This document shows, piece after piece, positions 30,805 to 41,516 of a stretch of 64,000 nt of DNA. How positions within the stretch are numbered: position 1 is the stretch's first letter; each line of letters begins with the position of its first letter. The stretch is taken from positions 1,426,001-1,490,000 of the forward strand of contig CM073202.1 of the NCBI GenBank assembly GCA_037042915.1, in the 5' to 3' direction. Below the pieces are notes generated by a model. It was not told the origin of the DNA. It ran no database searches and saw nothing but the letters and a program-made list of their open reading frames with translations. Origin of the DNA: Auricularia sp. M13 (taxonomy: Eukaryota > Basidiomycota > Agaricomycetes > Auriculariales > Auriculariaceae). The translations under genes were made by a program, and so were the position numbers.

Positions 30805-32027
30805 ATGAAGAACCTCTCCATCGGTCTCGCCTCCGTTCTTGCCATCCTCGGCACCGTCTCTGCGCTTCCGTACAACGGAACCGCCATCGCGAGGCGCCAA
30901 TGCAAGCCCGCGACTCCTCCGACGCCGCCTCCCACCGAGCCTGCCCCCGGCCGAGCCTGCGCCCGCTCCCGAGCCCGCTCCTGAGCCCGAGCCTGCTCCA
31001 GCTCCCGAGGAGCCCGCCCCGCCGCCACCAAGCGGTGGAGGTTCCTCCGGCGACCTGCACTACACTGTCTACATGGACAAGTGGCAGAGCCCCTTCCCGA
31101 CCGCTGACAAGTTTGCAGGCTGGACTGACGTGTGCGTATACATTCATCTAGGCAAGTCGCATTCGACTGACGACAATCTCAGTTACCTGTCCTTCTGGCT
31201 GAGCAACGGTGCTGCGGACATGGCTTTGGGTTTCGTCCAGCTCGAACAGGCTGAGAAGGACTCTGTCCTCAAGTCCTTCACGGACAACAACATGCGCCTG
31301 ATGGTGAGACTTCCCAAGGTTTCTTTCATCACGATCCTCACTCTGCGTCAGGTGTCGGCGTTCGGCGCGACTGAGGAGCCCACGACCGCTGGGTTTGACC
31401 CGGTCACGACGGCCAACAACCTCGCGCAGTTCGTCAAGGATAACGGCCTTCATGGAGTTGACGTTGGTGCGTTGCGTAGGACAGTTGTCGGAGATCGATG
31501 CTCACCTCGAGCCTTTCCCGACAGACTACGAGGACCTCACCTCGTTCAACATGGGTACTGGCGCTGAAGACTGGCTGATCGCATTCACGAAGGCCCTGCG
31601 CGCGCAGCTCCCGGCCCCGTACATCATCACGCACGCGCCGCTCGCGCCGTGGTTCCAGCCCGGCGACCGCTGGGCCGGAGGAGGCTATCTCAAGGTCAAC
31701 AAGGAGGTTGGCGACCTTGTCGACTGGTACAACATGCAGTTCTACAACCAAGGTGTCACTGAGTACACCGACTGCGCTGGCCTCATGGAGAAGTCGTCCG
31801 ACGCATGGCCCGGCACCTCTGTGGGCGAGATGATCGCCAACGGTGTTGACCCGAAGAAGATCGTTATTGGCAAGCCTGCTGCGACTGGCGATGCTGCCAA
31901 CGGCTTCTTCGACCCTGCTGCCCTGGGCAAGTGCGCGAAGGAGCACGCTGACAAGCACGCCGGTGTCATGAGCTGGCAATACCCCACTGCTAATACCGAG
32001 TGGATCAACACTGTCAAGAACGCGTAA
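30805..32027 (+). CDS. Secreted GH18 chitinase-like protein with N-terminal Pro/Glu/Ala-rich linker
   Basis: A signal peptide (MKNLSIGLASVLAILGTVSA) and a possible dibasic site (RRQ) precede a PEPAPEPEPAPAPEEPAP linker, then the barrel: HYTVYMDKWQSPFP, SYLSFWLSNGAADMALGF, MVSAFGATEEPTTAGFD, the active site HGVDVDYED completed across an intron (donor after GVDV, acceptor CGACAG near 31,520), THAPLAPWFQPGD, VDWYNMQFYNQGVTEY, and KIVIGKPAATGDAANG to VMSWQYPTANTEW. The catalytic Glu and preceding Asp of DxxDxDxE are present; the first Asp is His. Within the linker (about 30,943-30,950) the start-codon frame runs into a stop and the barrel frame is offset by one base, with no GT donor nearby to explain it. 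It has no separate chitin-binding module. Confidence 0.82.
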
Positions 32028-32958
32028 ATTCTGACCGTTGAGACTGTAGGAGCATTTTGGAGGGAGGTGTTGTTGCACGTCACATCCAATGTATTACACG
32101 CGCATTAGCATCTATTTATTACATTTGAACTCAATTTGTCTGCTTGTAGTTGGCTGCGCACGGGACTTATGAACGCGTTGCACGTGCCGAATTGGTTTCG
32201 CGGTTGATTCTGGATTGCGTGAGCGGAGGTCGAATTACCCGACCGCGGTTCCTCCGAGTCCCCAACCACCACTTCCGACTATGTCGGAACGCGCGTTACC
32301 CAGTCAGTGCATTACGCGTGCGGTGGTTTGTGACGCGTACTAACGCGCTTTTCTACCCATTTTTACAGTTAAAGTCGTCTATACCGTCAACCCTTCACCA
32401 CAGCCGATTGTCGCGTACCAAAGCGTACTCCGGTCACCGTCATACCACCCCTGGACGGCGCACTGGGATCGAGCAGTCTTGGGTTCGGACAAGCGCCGCT
32501 GAAAGCGTGCTTGCGTGCAATATGTTCAGCGAGGTCTGCTCAGTTTTGTCAACCTCGCTGCTAGCCGTTGACACTGTCCACAGTCCCCATTTATTATCGA
32601 ATCTCGAGCGCGACTACAGCGTATATGTGCTCGATCCTTTGGAACAAGCTATGGCCCACATGCCTCTTCCTGGAAGCATAGCTGGTGCCCAGCAGGTCGC
32701 ACAGCAAGACACCAGCACGGCAGCAGGCGTTGCAGTCGGCATGGGGCTTATGAGCTGGTGTCTTGCAGAAGAACATAACGACAACTCAGAGCCTACCTCT
32801 GTCGTCGGGAGACTACTCAACCATCCAGTGTCGGGCGAAATGGTCGAAGTCGTGGTGACGCTTCAGGAGGTAATGTGACACCCACCTTATTCGCCATCAT
32901 ATAGTATTAACCCTGCTGCAAGACTCGCTCTCGCAGCCAAGAGCAAATTAACAACCGA
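32028..32958. other. Spacer holding an unsupported open frame
   Basis: About 930 bases between the chitinase stop and the next start. A frame at 32,150-32,878 (242 codons on the plus strand) is open, and its 3' part from ATG 32522 (MFSEVCSVLSTSLLAVDTVH, later SVVGRLLNHPVSGEMVEVVV) reads plausibly. It has no recognisable domain, lower coding bias at its 5' end, and no intron. It could be a small orphan gene, part of a 5' exon of the next gene, or chance. Confidence 0.3.
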
Positions 32959-34763
32959 ATGAAATCCTGGTCTGCGCCGTCCAATGCACCCGCTTCGGGC
33001 ACGTCAGCATTGCAGACAGGTTCGAAGCGTGCCAAACGCGTCGCAGCGCTCCCCACACCGAGAAGCACATCATCACCTGCCCCACCTGCGTCGCGGGAAA
33101 TTGTCGATCTGACTGGCGATGAGCCTACGACGATGGCAGCCTCTCTGAAGAAACGTCCATCTGAGCCCAAGAAGCCGAACCTCACCACGACCCCTCTCCA
33201 AGGCCCCACGCCGTCCCCATATCAGCCTCATGCTTATGGCTCGAAGGCCCTAGTGCCTGGTCCTTCTCGCAGAGCGACGTTATCTGGTGACACGGCTGCG
33301 AAACCCGCGTCTCTGAAACGCTCCAGTACCTTGCCTGCCAGCTCGCCACCAGTAGACTTGTCTGGTCGAATAGCCCTGCTACCTGCTCCAGCCGATCCTT
33401 TCTGCCCCGCTGTCGACGTCGACATTGCCGGCATTTCTGCGTACGCCTTTGGCCAGGTGATGACGACTGCGGCACGCCTGGCAGAGAGTGACCCAAACCG
33501 CACCATCGATGCCCAAGTTGCACGCAATCTTCGTGCCGCATTCCCCCAGCTATTTCCGTCGCCTCGGCCGCGTACGACTATGCCTTCCTCCGATGCGCCG
33601 AGGCCCATGGTATCTGCAACACGACCATCGTCCACAGTCAATGTGACCAGCAGCTCTGACGGTACTCGAGCAAAATCATCGGGCTCTGGAGCTCCTGCTG
33701 CATCCCTCCAACGCAAGCGGCCTGCAGGACTTCTTCCACCACCAGATTTCTCCTTGTCCGAATCCATGTCTCGTGAGCGCTCTACTTTTCCCGAGGCCGA
33801 AACCTTCGAAGTCGACTCTGGCACAGATGTTCCGGAAACAGGCGTCTTGGGAGACAAAGAGAACGTCTCGCCTGATGTGAAATCCGGCGGAAAGAAGCGG
33901 AGGCTGAGCGACCCTAGCGAGGAGTCCTCTCATCCGCGAAAGAAGCTCAATTCTGAGGACAATATCGCGACAACTTCCTCTAGCAACGCCGACGCGCCTG
34001 GACCTTCGACATTGCCAGCACCACCATCTACACCGCGCGCCAAGGGCCGCGTGACGAACCGCACGCCCTCGCCACCATCCTCCCCCTTTTTTCTCCCAAC
34101 CCGCACGAGTTGCCTTCACGCGTACCTACAACTCCCGCGCGCATACCTACTACCCCGGCACGACCGTCGGGAAGCGCGCATCGTATATTTGGCAGTGCGC
34201 ATCTGTCCTTCAGCGGGATGATTGAAACGCAACCGTTCTTTTCGCCTCTGCGGCGCACACCCGGTACGACTGCGCTACTGTTCGAGATGGGGATTGGGCA
34301 CCTCAGCTCGTCGCCGATACGGCCCTCGTCCCCGACGCCGGACGGCCGCAGTCGCGCGATGCCGCCCTCGCCGTGGCGGAGTCTCCAGATCGACGTTGGA
34401 ATCCTGCCGCCCTCCAGTCCGCTGCCGCCCACGAGCAGCCCAGCGCGCGAGCTCGGAAACCCGCTGGATTCTGACGACGCGGATGTCAAGCTCGAATCGC
34501 CCGTCGAGCGCCTACCCTCTGCATCGGGTTCGCAAAGCCATAATGACCTCTCCCAATCGCCCACCGAGGAAGGGGACTCGAGCCGCGCGACATCACACGA
34601 TTCGCTTGGGTCGCAGGGATTCGCCTACGTCGACGACCGAACGTTAATCGAGGACCTCGACACCGGCAACTACACCCACTTTGAAACCCTCTGGGCCATG
34701 TTCCAGCCGATGATGGGCCCGAACTCTGAGAGTGCGGACCAACTGCCGTTGAGCGAGGGATAG
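32959..34763 (+). CDS. Disordered nuclear protein with SUMO-interaction-like motif, KEN box and bipartite basic signal
   Basis: Starts MKSWSAPSNAPASGT. Visible motifs are SREIVDLTGDEP near residue 50 (hydrophobic core plus acidic tail, as in SUMO-interacting motifs), GDKENVSPD near residue 300 (KEN box, a destruction signal read by APC/C-Cdh1), and KKRRLSDPSEESSHPRKK just after it (bipartite nuclear signal with SP/SD kinase-like sites). A semi-ordered block, DVDIAGISAYAFGQVMTTAA, lies near residue 155. The 3' part (LPSRVPTTPARIP then GMIETQPFFSPLRRTP, many SPxR sites) is in another frame. The switch falls at C6T6 at about 34,081-34,092 (a one-base indel), or is spanned by a possible 59-nt intron at 34,051-34,109 with a poor GAG acceptor. 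No family is recognised. The motifs suggest a cell-cycle-regulated chromatin protein, as inference. Confidence 0.65.
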
Positions 34764-35117
34764 TTGTGTGTCCCGGGGAACATGGCTACGAGTGCTTGCT
34801 CTTCCCATATCTGTTGTCCTGCTATCATGATTGTGTTGTGAGTTTGCTTTGTGCTGACGTTGCTTTTCCAGTTTTGTATCTATGCTGTTAACCCTTGCTC
34901 ATCACCTTGTACCTATATTGGGCTTCGCGCACCCTTCCTTGCACCAACCGTGCAACTGGACTTGTCTCTCCTGATGACCGTATAACGAAGAAAGTGACCA
35001 CATGAATATTATTGTCAGACCAACATACGGATACAGTATGCATTTAAGTAGTACCACACAGTTCATAGCGACAACAGGTTCAGCATTCAGCATTCCGGAG
35101 ATGAGCAGGTTCTGAGT
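34764..35117. other. Convergent intergenic spacer
   Basis: About 350 bases between the 3' ends of two opposing genes. AT-rich, presumed 3' untranslated sequence. Nothing else is seen. Confidence 0.5.
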
Positions 35118-37065
35118 CTAATGGGTCGGAGCAAACGGACGCGGAGCAAAAGCATTATTTCGAATCATGTCTAGAACGGAGTCGCTGAGGTCGGCGGCGG
35201 TCTTGAAGAACTTGGTGCGCTTGATGGCGGCGTGGCTTGAAGGCGGAAGTGACGTCTCCGGGATGATGACTTGCGTAGAATCGGGCACGAATATCTGAGC
35301 AGCTGGCTGGGTAACGGCGGGCGAATCATCCCGGAACTGAGATAGGCTGGAGGCTGGCGAAAGTTGCGTGTCGGGCGTGAGGACTTGAGAGGAGTCGATG
35401 ACGAGGATTTGAATCGCGTCTTGTTCCGCGTCGGAGGAAAGCGGGGCTGCAGGGGAAGAAGAAAGCATGGATATTGAAGCAGGCACAAAGCAGGATGGGT
35501 ATTCAGCAGCATGTAGCGATGGGGATCCGGTCGTTGATCTTTCGCTCGCGTGACTGCGATCTGGAGTCCCCTGGACAAGAATTTGCGTAGAAGGCGGCAT
35601 TGAGTGAGAGTGCAAAGCAATTGGCAAGTCTTGAATCACAGAAGCAGTGTACTGCGTATTTACGCTGGACGTCGTCCGTGCAGAGTATGACGTGATGCTT
35701 TCCGCAGAGGTGCGGTTGTGCGCACGCGTTGGCAGTATCGCTTGCGAGATCCTGCTCCTACTAGCCGAGCTTGGTGGTGGCATTACGATATCGGAGGGGG
35801 GCAGACTATATGTGCGCAGTTAGATTCGAGTCGTCGTTCCTGCAAGCAGTATGGAAACTTACCTGACCGAGCCGCAGTCGTCGAGGCCGGTATGGAGTCC
35901 GAGGCCATGGTCCGAATGCTGGGAAGACGCGTAGCGCACAGGAGCAGTGGTCATGGGCAGCTCACGGCTTGTGCTGCTGCTCGTCAATGGGTGTGTCCGA
36001 GCGAGAATTCGGCGGAGTTGGATGAGCTATTCATGTTGACAAAAGAATTGCACTGCGTACGATTTTGTGACGGTTCTTCGAGCCGACTTCACGGACCTGA
36101 ACCGTAATACACCCTGGGCGGTGGCAGCCGCAGTAGGGACCACAGGTTCTCTGCTATACGGTGGATGAGAGTTGAATCTCACTGGAGCAGGAGGAATGTC
36201 GGCACCGAGGAGGCTTGGTTGGCTGAGTACGAGTTCGACTTGAAACCGTTTGAAAGGCAAGGGGCTTGAAAACGAGCTCCTTGGGCGCTGCTTTCTTTCT
36301 CGCTTTCGTAGCAGGTTGGCGGAGCTGCGAAAGACGGAGCGGGCGGGTAGGACGACGTTTTTCAACACCGCGGTCATTGGCATTGTCGCCTGGCTCGTCG
36401 TCAAAGTTCATGCTGAGTCGGCGCGGTGGGAAAGAATATGTGGGAATGTCGGCGCGATGGGTGCGGCGAGACACAAAGGACGCTGCGAATGGTTGAGTTG
36501 CGCGAGCGCGTGGTTTTTCAGCCAATTTGAGTTGAGGGACAGTGCTGTCATTGAGAGCCTGTAAGTCGTCTGCAAGCCTCGTGCCAGTCGCCAGAGATTT
36601 CTCAATGAGTCTGGTCGCAAATGGTCCACGGACGGGCTTCGGCTTGTGAAGTTTGACTCGTGTGTTCTCTTTGGCTGCCCTTGGCTTCGTCGATTGAAAA
36701 CGATGACGCGGGCTTAGAGGTGCATCGCTCGAAGACGAGTTGAACACGTCCTCAATCTCCCCATTATCGCTTGGCTCGTCCTCGTTGTCGGATTCAATGC
36801 GACGTCGCTTGCGCGCCGCATAGGTGTGCTTTGGCGGGCGGGGCTGCTTTGGCGAGCAACTGACGCGCTCCGAAGAGACCATAATGCTGGACGACGCGTC
36901 TTGGGCAGCTCCATGGATGCTGTCCTGTGCCTGAATCGGGTCGAGCACAGGCTGCGTACTGGCCATTCCGGGCTGCTGTTCCTGGTCCGCCTCGCTGGGA
37001 GGATCAGATTGAGGGTAAAATCCCAGATAAGGGTCGACGGCTCGAACGCGCTTGCGTTTTCTGGC
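35118..37065 (-). CDS. Disordered nuclear-type protein with repeated QI[LF]V motifs
   Basis: The first clear exon begins after a TCTAG acceptor at 37065 (ARKRKRVRAVDPYLGFYPQS) and continues through MASTQPVLDPIQAQD, a KRRRIES basic cluster, an acidic NEDEPSDNGEIEDVF run, RAAKENTRVKL (a second KEN box in this region), and RATQPFAASFVSRRTHR. Later exons (35,118-35,783) carry three related motifs: TQILVQGTPD, IQILVIDSSQVLTPDTQL and AQIFVPDSTQVIIPETSL. The protein ends FAPRPFAPTH. Exon joins between about 35,790 and 36,170 are unresolved. The true start lies upstream of 37065 in an exon I cannot fix. No family is recognised. The hydrophobic-core repeats next to Asp/Ser resemble SUMO-interaction motifs, which is inference only. 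Confidence 0.6.
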
Positions 37066-37566
37066 CTAGAGCCTCGCTGTGAGTGCGGCGTACGCGTTGG
37101 ACATGCCGCATACCGTGAACCAGCGAGAGGACATGTATCAACCTGGACTGTGGACACTGGCCAACCGAACCGGCGGCGGAACAACGTGGATGTCCGCCGG
37201 AGATGCGATTCGGAGATGGAAGCGCCGGTCCGGGCTCCGCTCTCCGTCTGCACCCGCGTCGAGCACTGTCGATCGCGCTTCGCTCGTGCATTCCGGCTGC
37301 AACTCTGACGGCGTGCGCCAGGGCTGGTCAGAATGTAGTGAAGGGGTATTGCATCGCCGCCCAGTGCGTAATTCACCAGGCACAAGAGCCAGAAGCACTG
37401 TCAGGCAGGGACTCCGAGATGCGGACAAGCACGTGCTGTTTGCGCATCTTGAGTCCGAGAATCCAGGAGGATTTATCCCGCGCCAGAGGCCGCGCAGGTC
37501 GCAGCTATAAATCAGCGCGGGTACCCTGCTCGTTTCGCATATCACCGATCGCCCGTCTCTACCATC
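37066..37566. promoter_or_regulatory. Divergent region upstream of aldehyde dehydrogenase
   Basis: About 500 bases that should hold the first exon(s) and promoter of the minus-strand gene and the promoter of the dehydrogenase gene. Several open frames overlap here on both strands and none stands out. Confidence 0.4.
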
Positions 37567-39656
37567 ATGAGCGACCTCAAGCAGGGAATCGACGTTGCGA
37601 ACGCGTCCATCGTGCCCTGCATCATCGACAACCAGCCAGTACTCACGGGCATCACATTCGATCTGCTCGACCCACACACCCATAAGCCGCTTTACCAGGT
37701 CGCCGCCGCAGGTGTCGGTGACGCCATCGCAGCTGTGGAATCCGCCGCCGCCGCGTTCCCAGCATGGAGCGAGACTATGCCATCCCAGCGAAGGGCGATC
37801 TTCCAGCGCGTCGCTGAGCTCATCCGTGCGCGCGCTCCGGAGCTGATCCAGCTGGAGATAACGGAAACTGTGAGCGGCGTCGCCCTCGCCGCGCACGAGG
37901 TCAATATGGCTGCGGATGTGTGAGTTCTTCCCACCCGCGGAGACGTGACGAAGCTGATAGCTGTGTAGTCCCGAGGAACTTGGCGCGCTCGCAACAACAT
38001 TGCGTACGGAGATTGCGCCGTCTCACTCCGGACAAACGGCCTATGTCTTCAGAGAGCCCTATGGAGTTGTACGTCCGCAGGGCTACTCATCGGATAATAC
38101 TCTTATTGAACATGCATAGGTTTATGCTGGAGCACCTTGGAATGGGCCTCTCATGTTGGGCCTGCGTTCAGTTGCCAATCCCATTGTACGTTCAAAGCTT
38201 GTTACGATGCCCTCATCGCAACCTCACTCCGCGTAGATGGCAGGGAACACCTGCGTTCTGAAGGCGAGTCACCCGATAAGATATTCAGCTGCATACTTAC
38301 ATAAACACTTGCCTCGCAGGCGAGCGAACTCTCTCCGAAGATGCATGCGGTTTTAGGGGATATCTTCGCACAAGCTGGGCTCCCCGCCGGCGTTCTCAAC
38401 ATTATACATGTCCAGCCGAAGGATGCACCAGCTGTGGGTCTAATCAACGACAGACTGTGCTATTGCTAACCTCAACAGGTTTCTGAAGCGATAATCGCTC
38501 ATCCTTCCGTCTGGTGGGTATAAGACTGGCAGTTCGGACAGCTGAGTCTCACCAATTACAACAGGAAGGTCAACTTCACGGGCTCTGCGCGTGTTGGCGC
38601 GATTCTTGCCGAGTTGTGCGGACGTCACATTAAGCCGATTGCACTGGAACTCGGAGGCGCCTGCCCCTTCATCGTCCTTCCTGACGCAGATCTCGACATT
38701 GCGGCTAATGCCGCGGTTTTCGGTGCAATGTTCCATTCAGGTGAGTCTTACGAAGCCTCATGAATGAATTACTAAATGCTTGCTTAAAGGACAGATATGT
38801 ATGGCCACCAAGTTCGTTTTTTCCCTTCCCAAGATAAAGTCGATGTCTCACTAGTAGCCACAGCTCAGCCGTCGTGCATGTGTCCGTAGCCGAGAAGTTC
38901 ATCGAACTCGTCGCCGCTAATGTTGCCAACCTGCAAGCCGGCGCTGAGTCCCCGCTTATGCGCGGACTCTTTACGGCAGCGTCCGCACAGCGGATAGACG
39001 CTCTTGTGCAGGACGCTCTTGACAACGGGGCGAGGATTGTGGCCGGAAGGCGCGATGTCCAAGACAACATCTTCCAGCCTATCGTCCTTGCGGGCATCAC
39101 GAAGAATACCAGTATGCGCTACCCAGATACACTGAGATCGATGAAAACTTACGTTTCTTTAGAGATCTTCCGCGAAGAGGTCTTCGGGCCCGTACTCACC
39201 ATCCTGTGCGTCTTATGCACACGGTATGTATTCGGCGCGGAATCACTCACAGCACGCCATAGAACATTCTCCGACGAGAAAGAAGCCCTCGAAATTGTGA
39301 ATTCGCTGGACTACGGTCTTTCCTCTGCGATCTACAGCAGTAATCCCGCACATGCGTTTGAGCTCGCGAAGCGCGTTCGCATTGGTGCCGTGCACATCAA
39401 CGGGCCAACGGTTGACGATGCTCAGGTTTGCTGCCTTTCATTCGTTCCCCCACCAAGAAGCCATCGTGACCCGTCATCATTTAGACTCGCCCTCACGGTG
39501 GATTCCGAAAGTCTGGTTACGGGAGATTTAACGGGGTGGATGGACTACGCGAATTCACACAGACCAAGGTTTGCCGTCCCCCGGCGCTCTTTGTTCAGAG
39601 CTGACCGCAGACCACAGATTATTACGATCAACACGCCCGTCAAGATGCCCATTTGA
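37567..39656 (+). CDS. Aldehyde dehydrogenase (salicylaldehyde/vanillin dehydrogenase-like)
   Basis: Starts MSDLKQGIDVANASIVPCII at 37567. The NAD-binding half has VYAGAPWNGPLMLGLRSVAN then MAGNTCVLKASELSPKMHAV and AQAGLPAGVLNIIHV. The catalytic half has VNFTGSARVGAIL, the general-base Glu in IALELGGACPFIVLPDADLD, and the nucleophilic Cys in FHSGQICMAT. The C-terminus has IFREEVFGPVLTI, ALEIVNSLDYGLSSAIYSSN, ARAFELAKR-type helices (here PAHAFELAKRVRIGAVHING) and GGFRKSGYGRFNGVDGLREF, ending TPVKMPI at 39656. About eight short introns, with several GT/AG pairs visible (for example after NMAADV at 37,921). It oxidises aldehydes to acids with NAD(P). The APWNGPL variant is typical of aromatic-aldehyde enzymes, but the substrate cannot be fixed. 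Confidence 0.9.
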
Positions 39657-40017
39657 GCACCATCTCGCCTGAATCACTCTGCACATACAAGTCGATATGT
39701 AATTTCATTATATGGCATGTTATAGTCTTGAGGAGTCGTGTGTGCGACGATGACGATGATAACGGTTTTCCCACTTCCCGTGGTCGTTGCCAAGTGTGTT
39801 GAGCAAGCAACTCTGGCGCAAGTTTCGGGGAGATAGACATTTTCCAACGATCAGTGCAGGCACAAATTTGGACCCGTATGTGGCAACAAATGGCGGTGCC
39901 GCCCGATGTCTTCGTTCCTCATCAGTCTGTGACAGATGTCTGAATCCGAGCGTCGCATCAGACAAGGCGAGCTGGCTACAGTAGCTTCTCCTTCGTTCTG
40001 TATTACTGCTTGCAGGT
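39657..40017. other. Intergenic spacer
   Basis: About 360 bases between two plus-strand genes. The next gene's start may be preceded by an upstream exon ending near 40,016 (CTTGCAG acceptor-like sequence). Nothing else is seen. Confidence 0.4.
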
Positions 40018-41329
40018 ATGCGGATGGTAGGACGTCCACCATACCTGCAGGGCCTTCTTGTCCTTCTTGGCTACTGGATTTATTGGACCTTTCTTACGAC
40101 GAGTCTCTGCTGCGCACGAGCAGGGCTGGTCACTATCGACGATTTCGATCCTTCCATCGTGTACAACAAGCCGGTACTTCCGCAGGAGTCGTGCAAGAAT
40201 AATCCTGGGAACGACGACTGCGCGGGCAACTGGTGGTGCGTTGCCGCGTCGACTCTCTGCCCGTGAGCCGTCCATGACTGCCTCTGACAGGTATGAGCTG
40301 GGCGACTCAGACGGCAAGGATGTCAACAATACGATCCATGACACCTTTGGCCCTGGCACTGTAGCTACCATGCAATTCAAGGGTGCGTATCCCATCATAC
40401 ATCCAGGAGAGTACTGGTAATAATCCGCGGCTCTGTGAACTCAGGAGATTTGATTGAGCTGTACGGTGTCAGGCTCGACGTCGGCGCCAAAGCCACTATC
40501 ACACTGGACCAGGACCCGCCGCTGCCCATCGACTTGTCCAACGGCCTACCAGAGGGTGTAACGATCGCCCCGCAACAGCTGCTGTTCTCGAAAACAGGAC
40601 TTGACCCTTCGATATCTCACACAATCGTTGTGGCGTATGACGACTCGAGCTTTGGCCCCGCTTCGAATAGGCGGTGGCTCGGTATCGATTTCTTCGTTGT
40701 TGGCATACCTGATGAGGTGCCGGCCGGGTAGGTCGTTCGCGCACGATGGGTGCGCTTGCTCACCAGTACTCGCCTGCAGCACAAGCACCGACGTTCCACT
40801 CATCACCTCGGATGCGTCAACGCCCAGTTCACTTCCGGATAACAACACTTCTTCCTCTGGATCTCAGAACGCTGGGACAGCTCACAAGTCGTCGTCCAAC
40901 ACAGGCGTAATTGTCGGCGGGGTCTTTGGAGGCGTCGCACTTGGAGTACTCGCTGCGGCCATCGCACTGTTCATCAGGCGCAGTATCCGCCGAGAACGCG
41001 CTGCCGCCCAGGACATGACCCAGGCGCACCCATACGTCCCTCCAAATCATGTTCTGCAAGCGGCCCCGCCTAACCAGCTTCAGTCTCCCGTCTACTTCCA
41101 ACCCAGCTCTCATTATCCGTCGACATTTGCCGGTTCGCAGGTCGATGCCGGTGCAGTTTCTCCTGCTCTCTCTTGGCCGTCTGCAATGGGCAGTTCCTCA
41201 GCTTACAGTCAGGCCGCGCAGCCTTTAAATCAGACTAATAATGCGGCGGTGCCACCGCCGTATTCCCCAGGCGGCGCTATTACTCGACTTCCTTCTCTGC
41301 TGCGAGCCAAAGGTGGGAGGAGCAGGTGA
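40018..41329 (+). CDS. Single-pass plasma-membrane protein with ectodomain and PPxY tail
   Basis: A hydrophobic N-terminus (YLQGLLVLLGYWIYWTFLTT) acts as a signal sequence. The ectodomain begins VTIDDFDPSIVYNKP with paired cysteines (ESCKNNPGNDDCAGNWW), then beta-rich segments ELGDSDGKDVNNTIHDTFGP, GSVNSGDLIELYGVRLDVGA and ISHTIVVAYDDSS, which recall the jelly-roll ectodomains of basidiomycete surface proteins. A Ser/Thr-rich stalk leads to one membrane helix (VIVGGVFGGVALGVLAAAIA) and a cytosolic tail starting RRSIRRERAA, with AVPPPYSPGG near the end. PPxY motifs bind WW domains of Rsp5-type ubiquitin ligases, so endocytic control is possible. Three or so introns. Function is unknown. This architecture (signal, sandwich, stalk, helix, disordered tail) is common in Agaricomycetes. 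Confidence 0.72.
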
Positions 41330-41516
41330 CGATGTTAATGCTCTCGACCATGGAGGACGATAGTTCATTTGCAGCGAAGGTGCCCCTGGCCTGTAACACC
41401 GTTGTACCAGAGAATTAATATTTAATCCACCGACATACGCTCATGCAAGATGCCACAATTTGCGCATGGCGTGTTGAACGCGCTAGATCGGTGTTGTACT
41501 CTACACATGGACAGGA

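Noticed and set aside
32150-32878. Gene of 242 codons
   Set aside because: Open frame without recognised domain or splice support. Kept only as a note in the spacer entry.
37004-37896. Long minus-strand frames over the dehydrogenase start
   Set aside because: They overlap well-supported dehydrogenase exons and are high-GC shadow frames.
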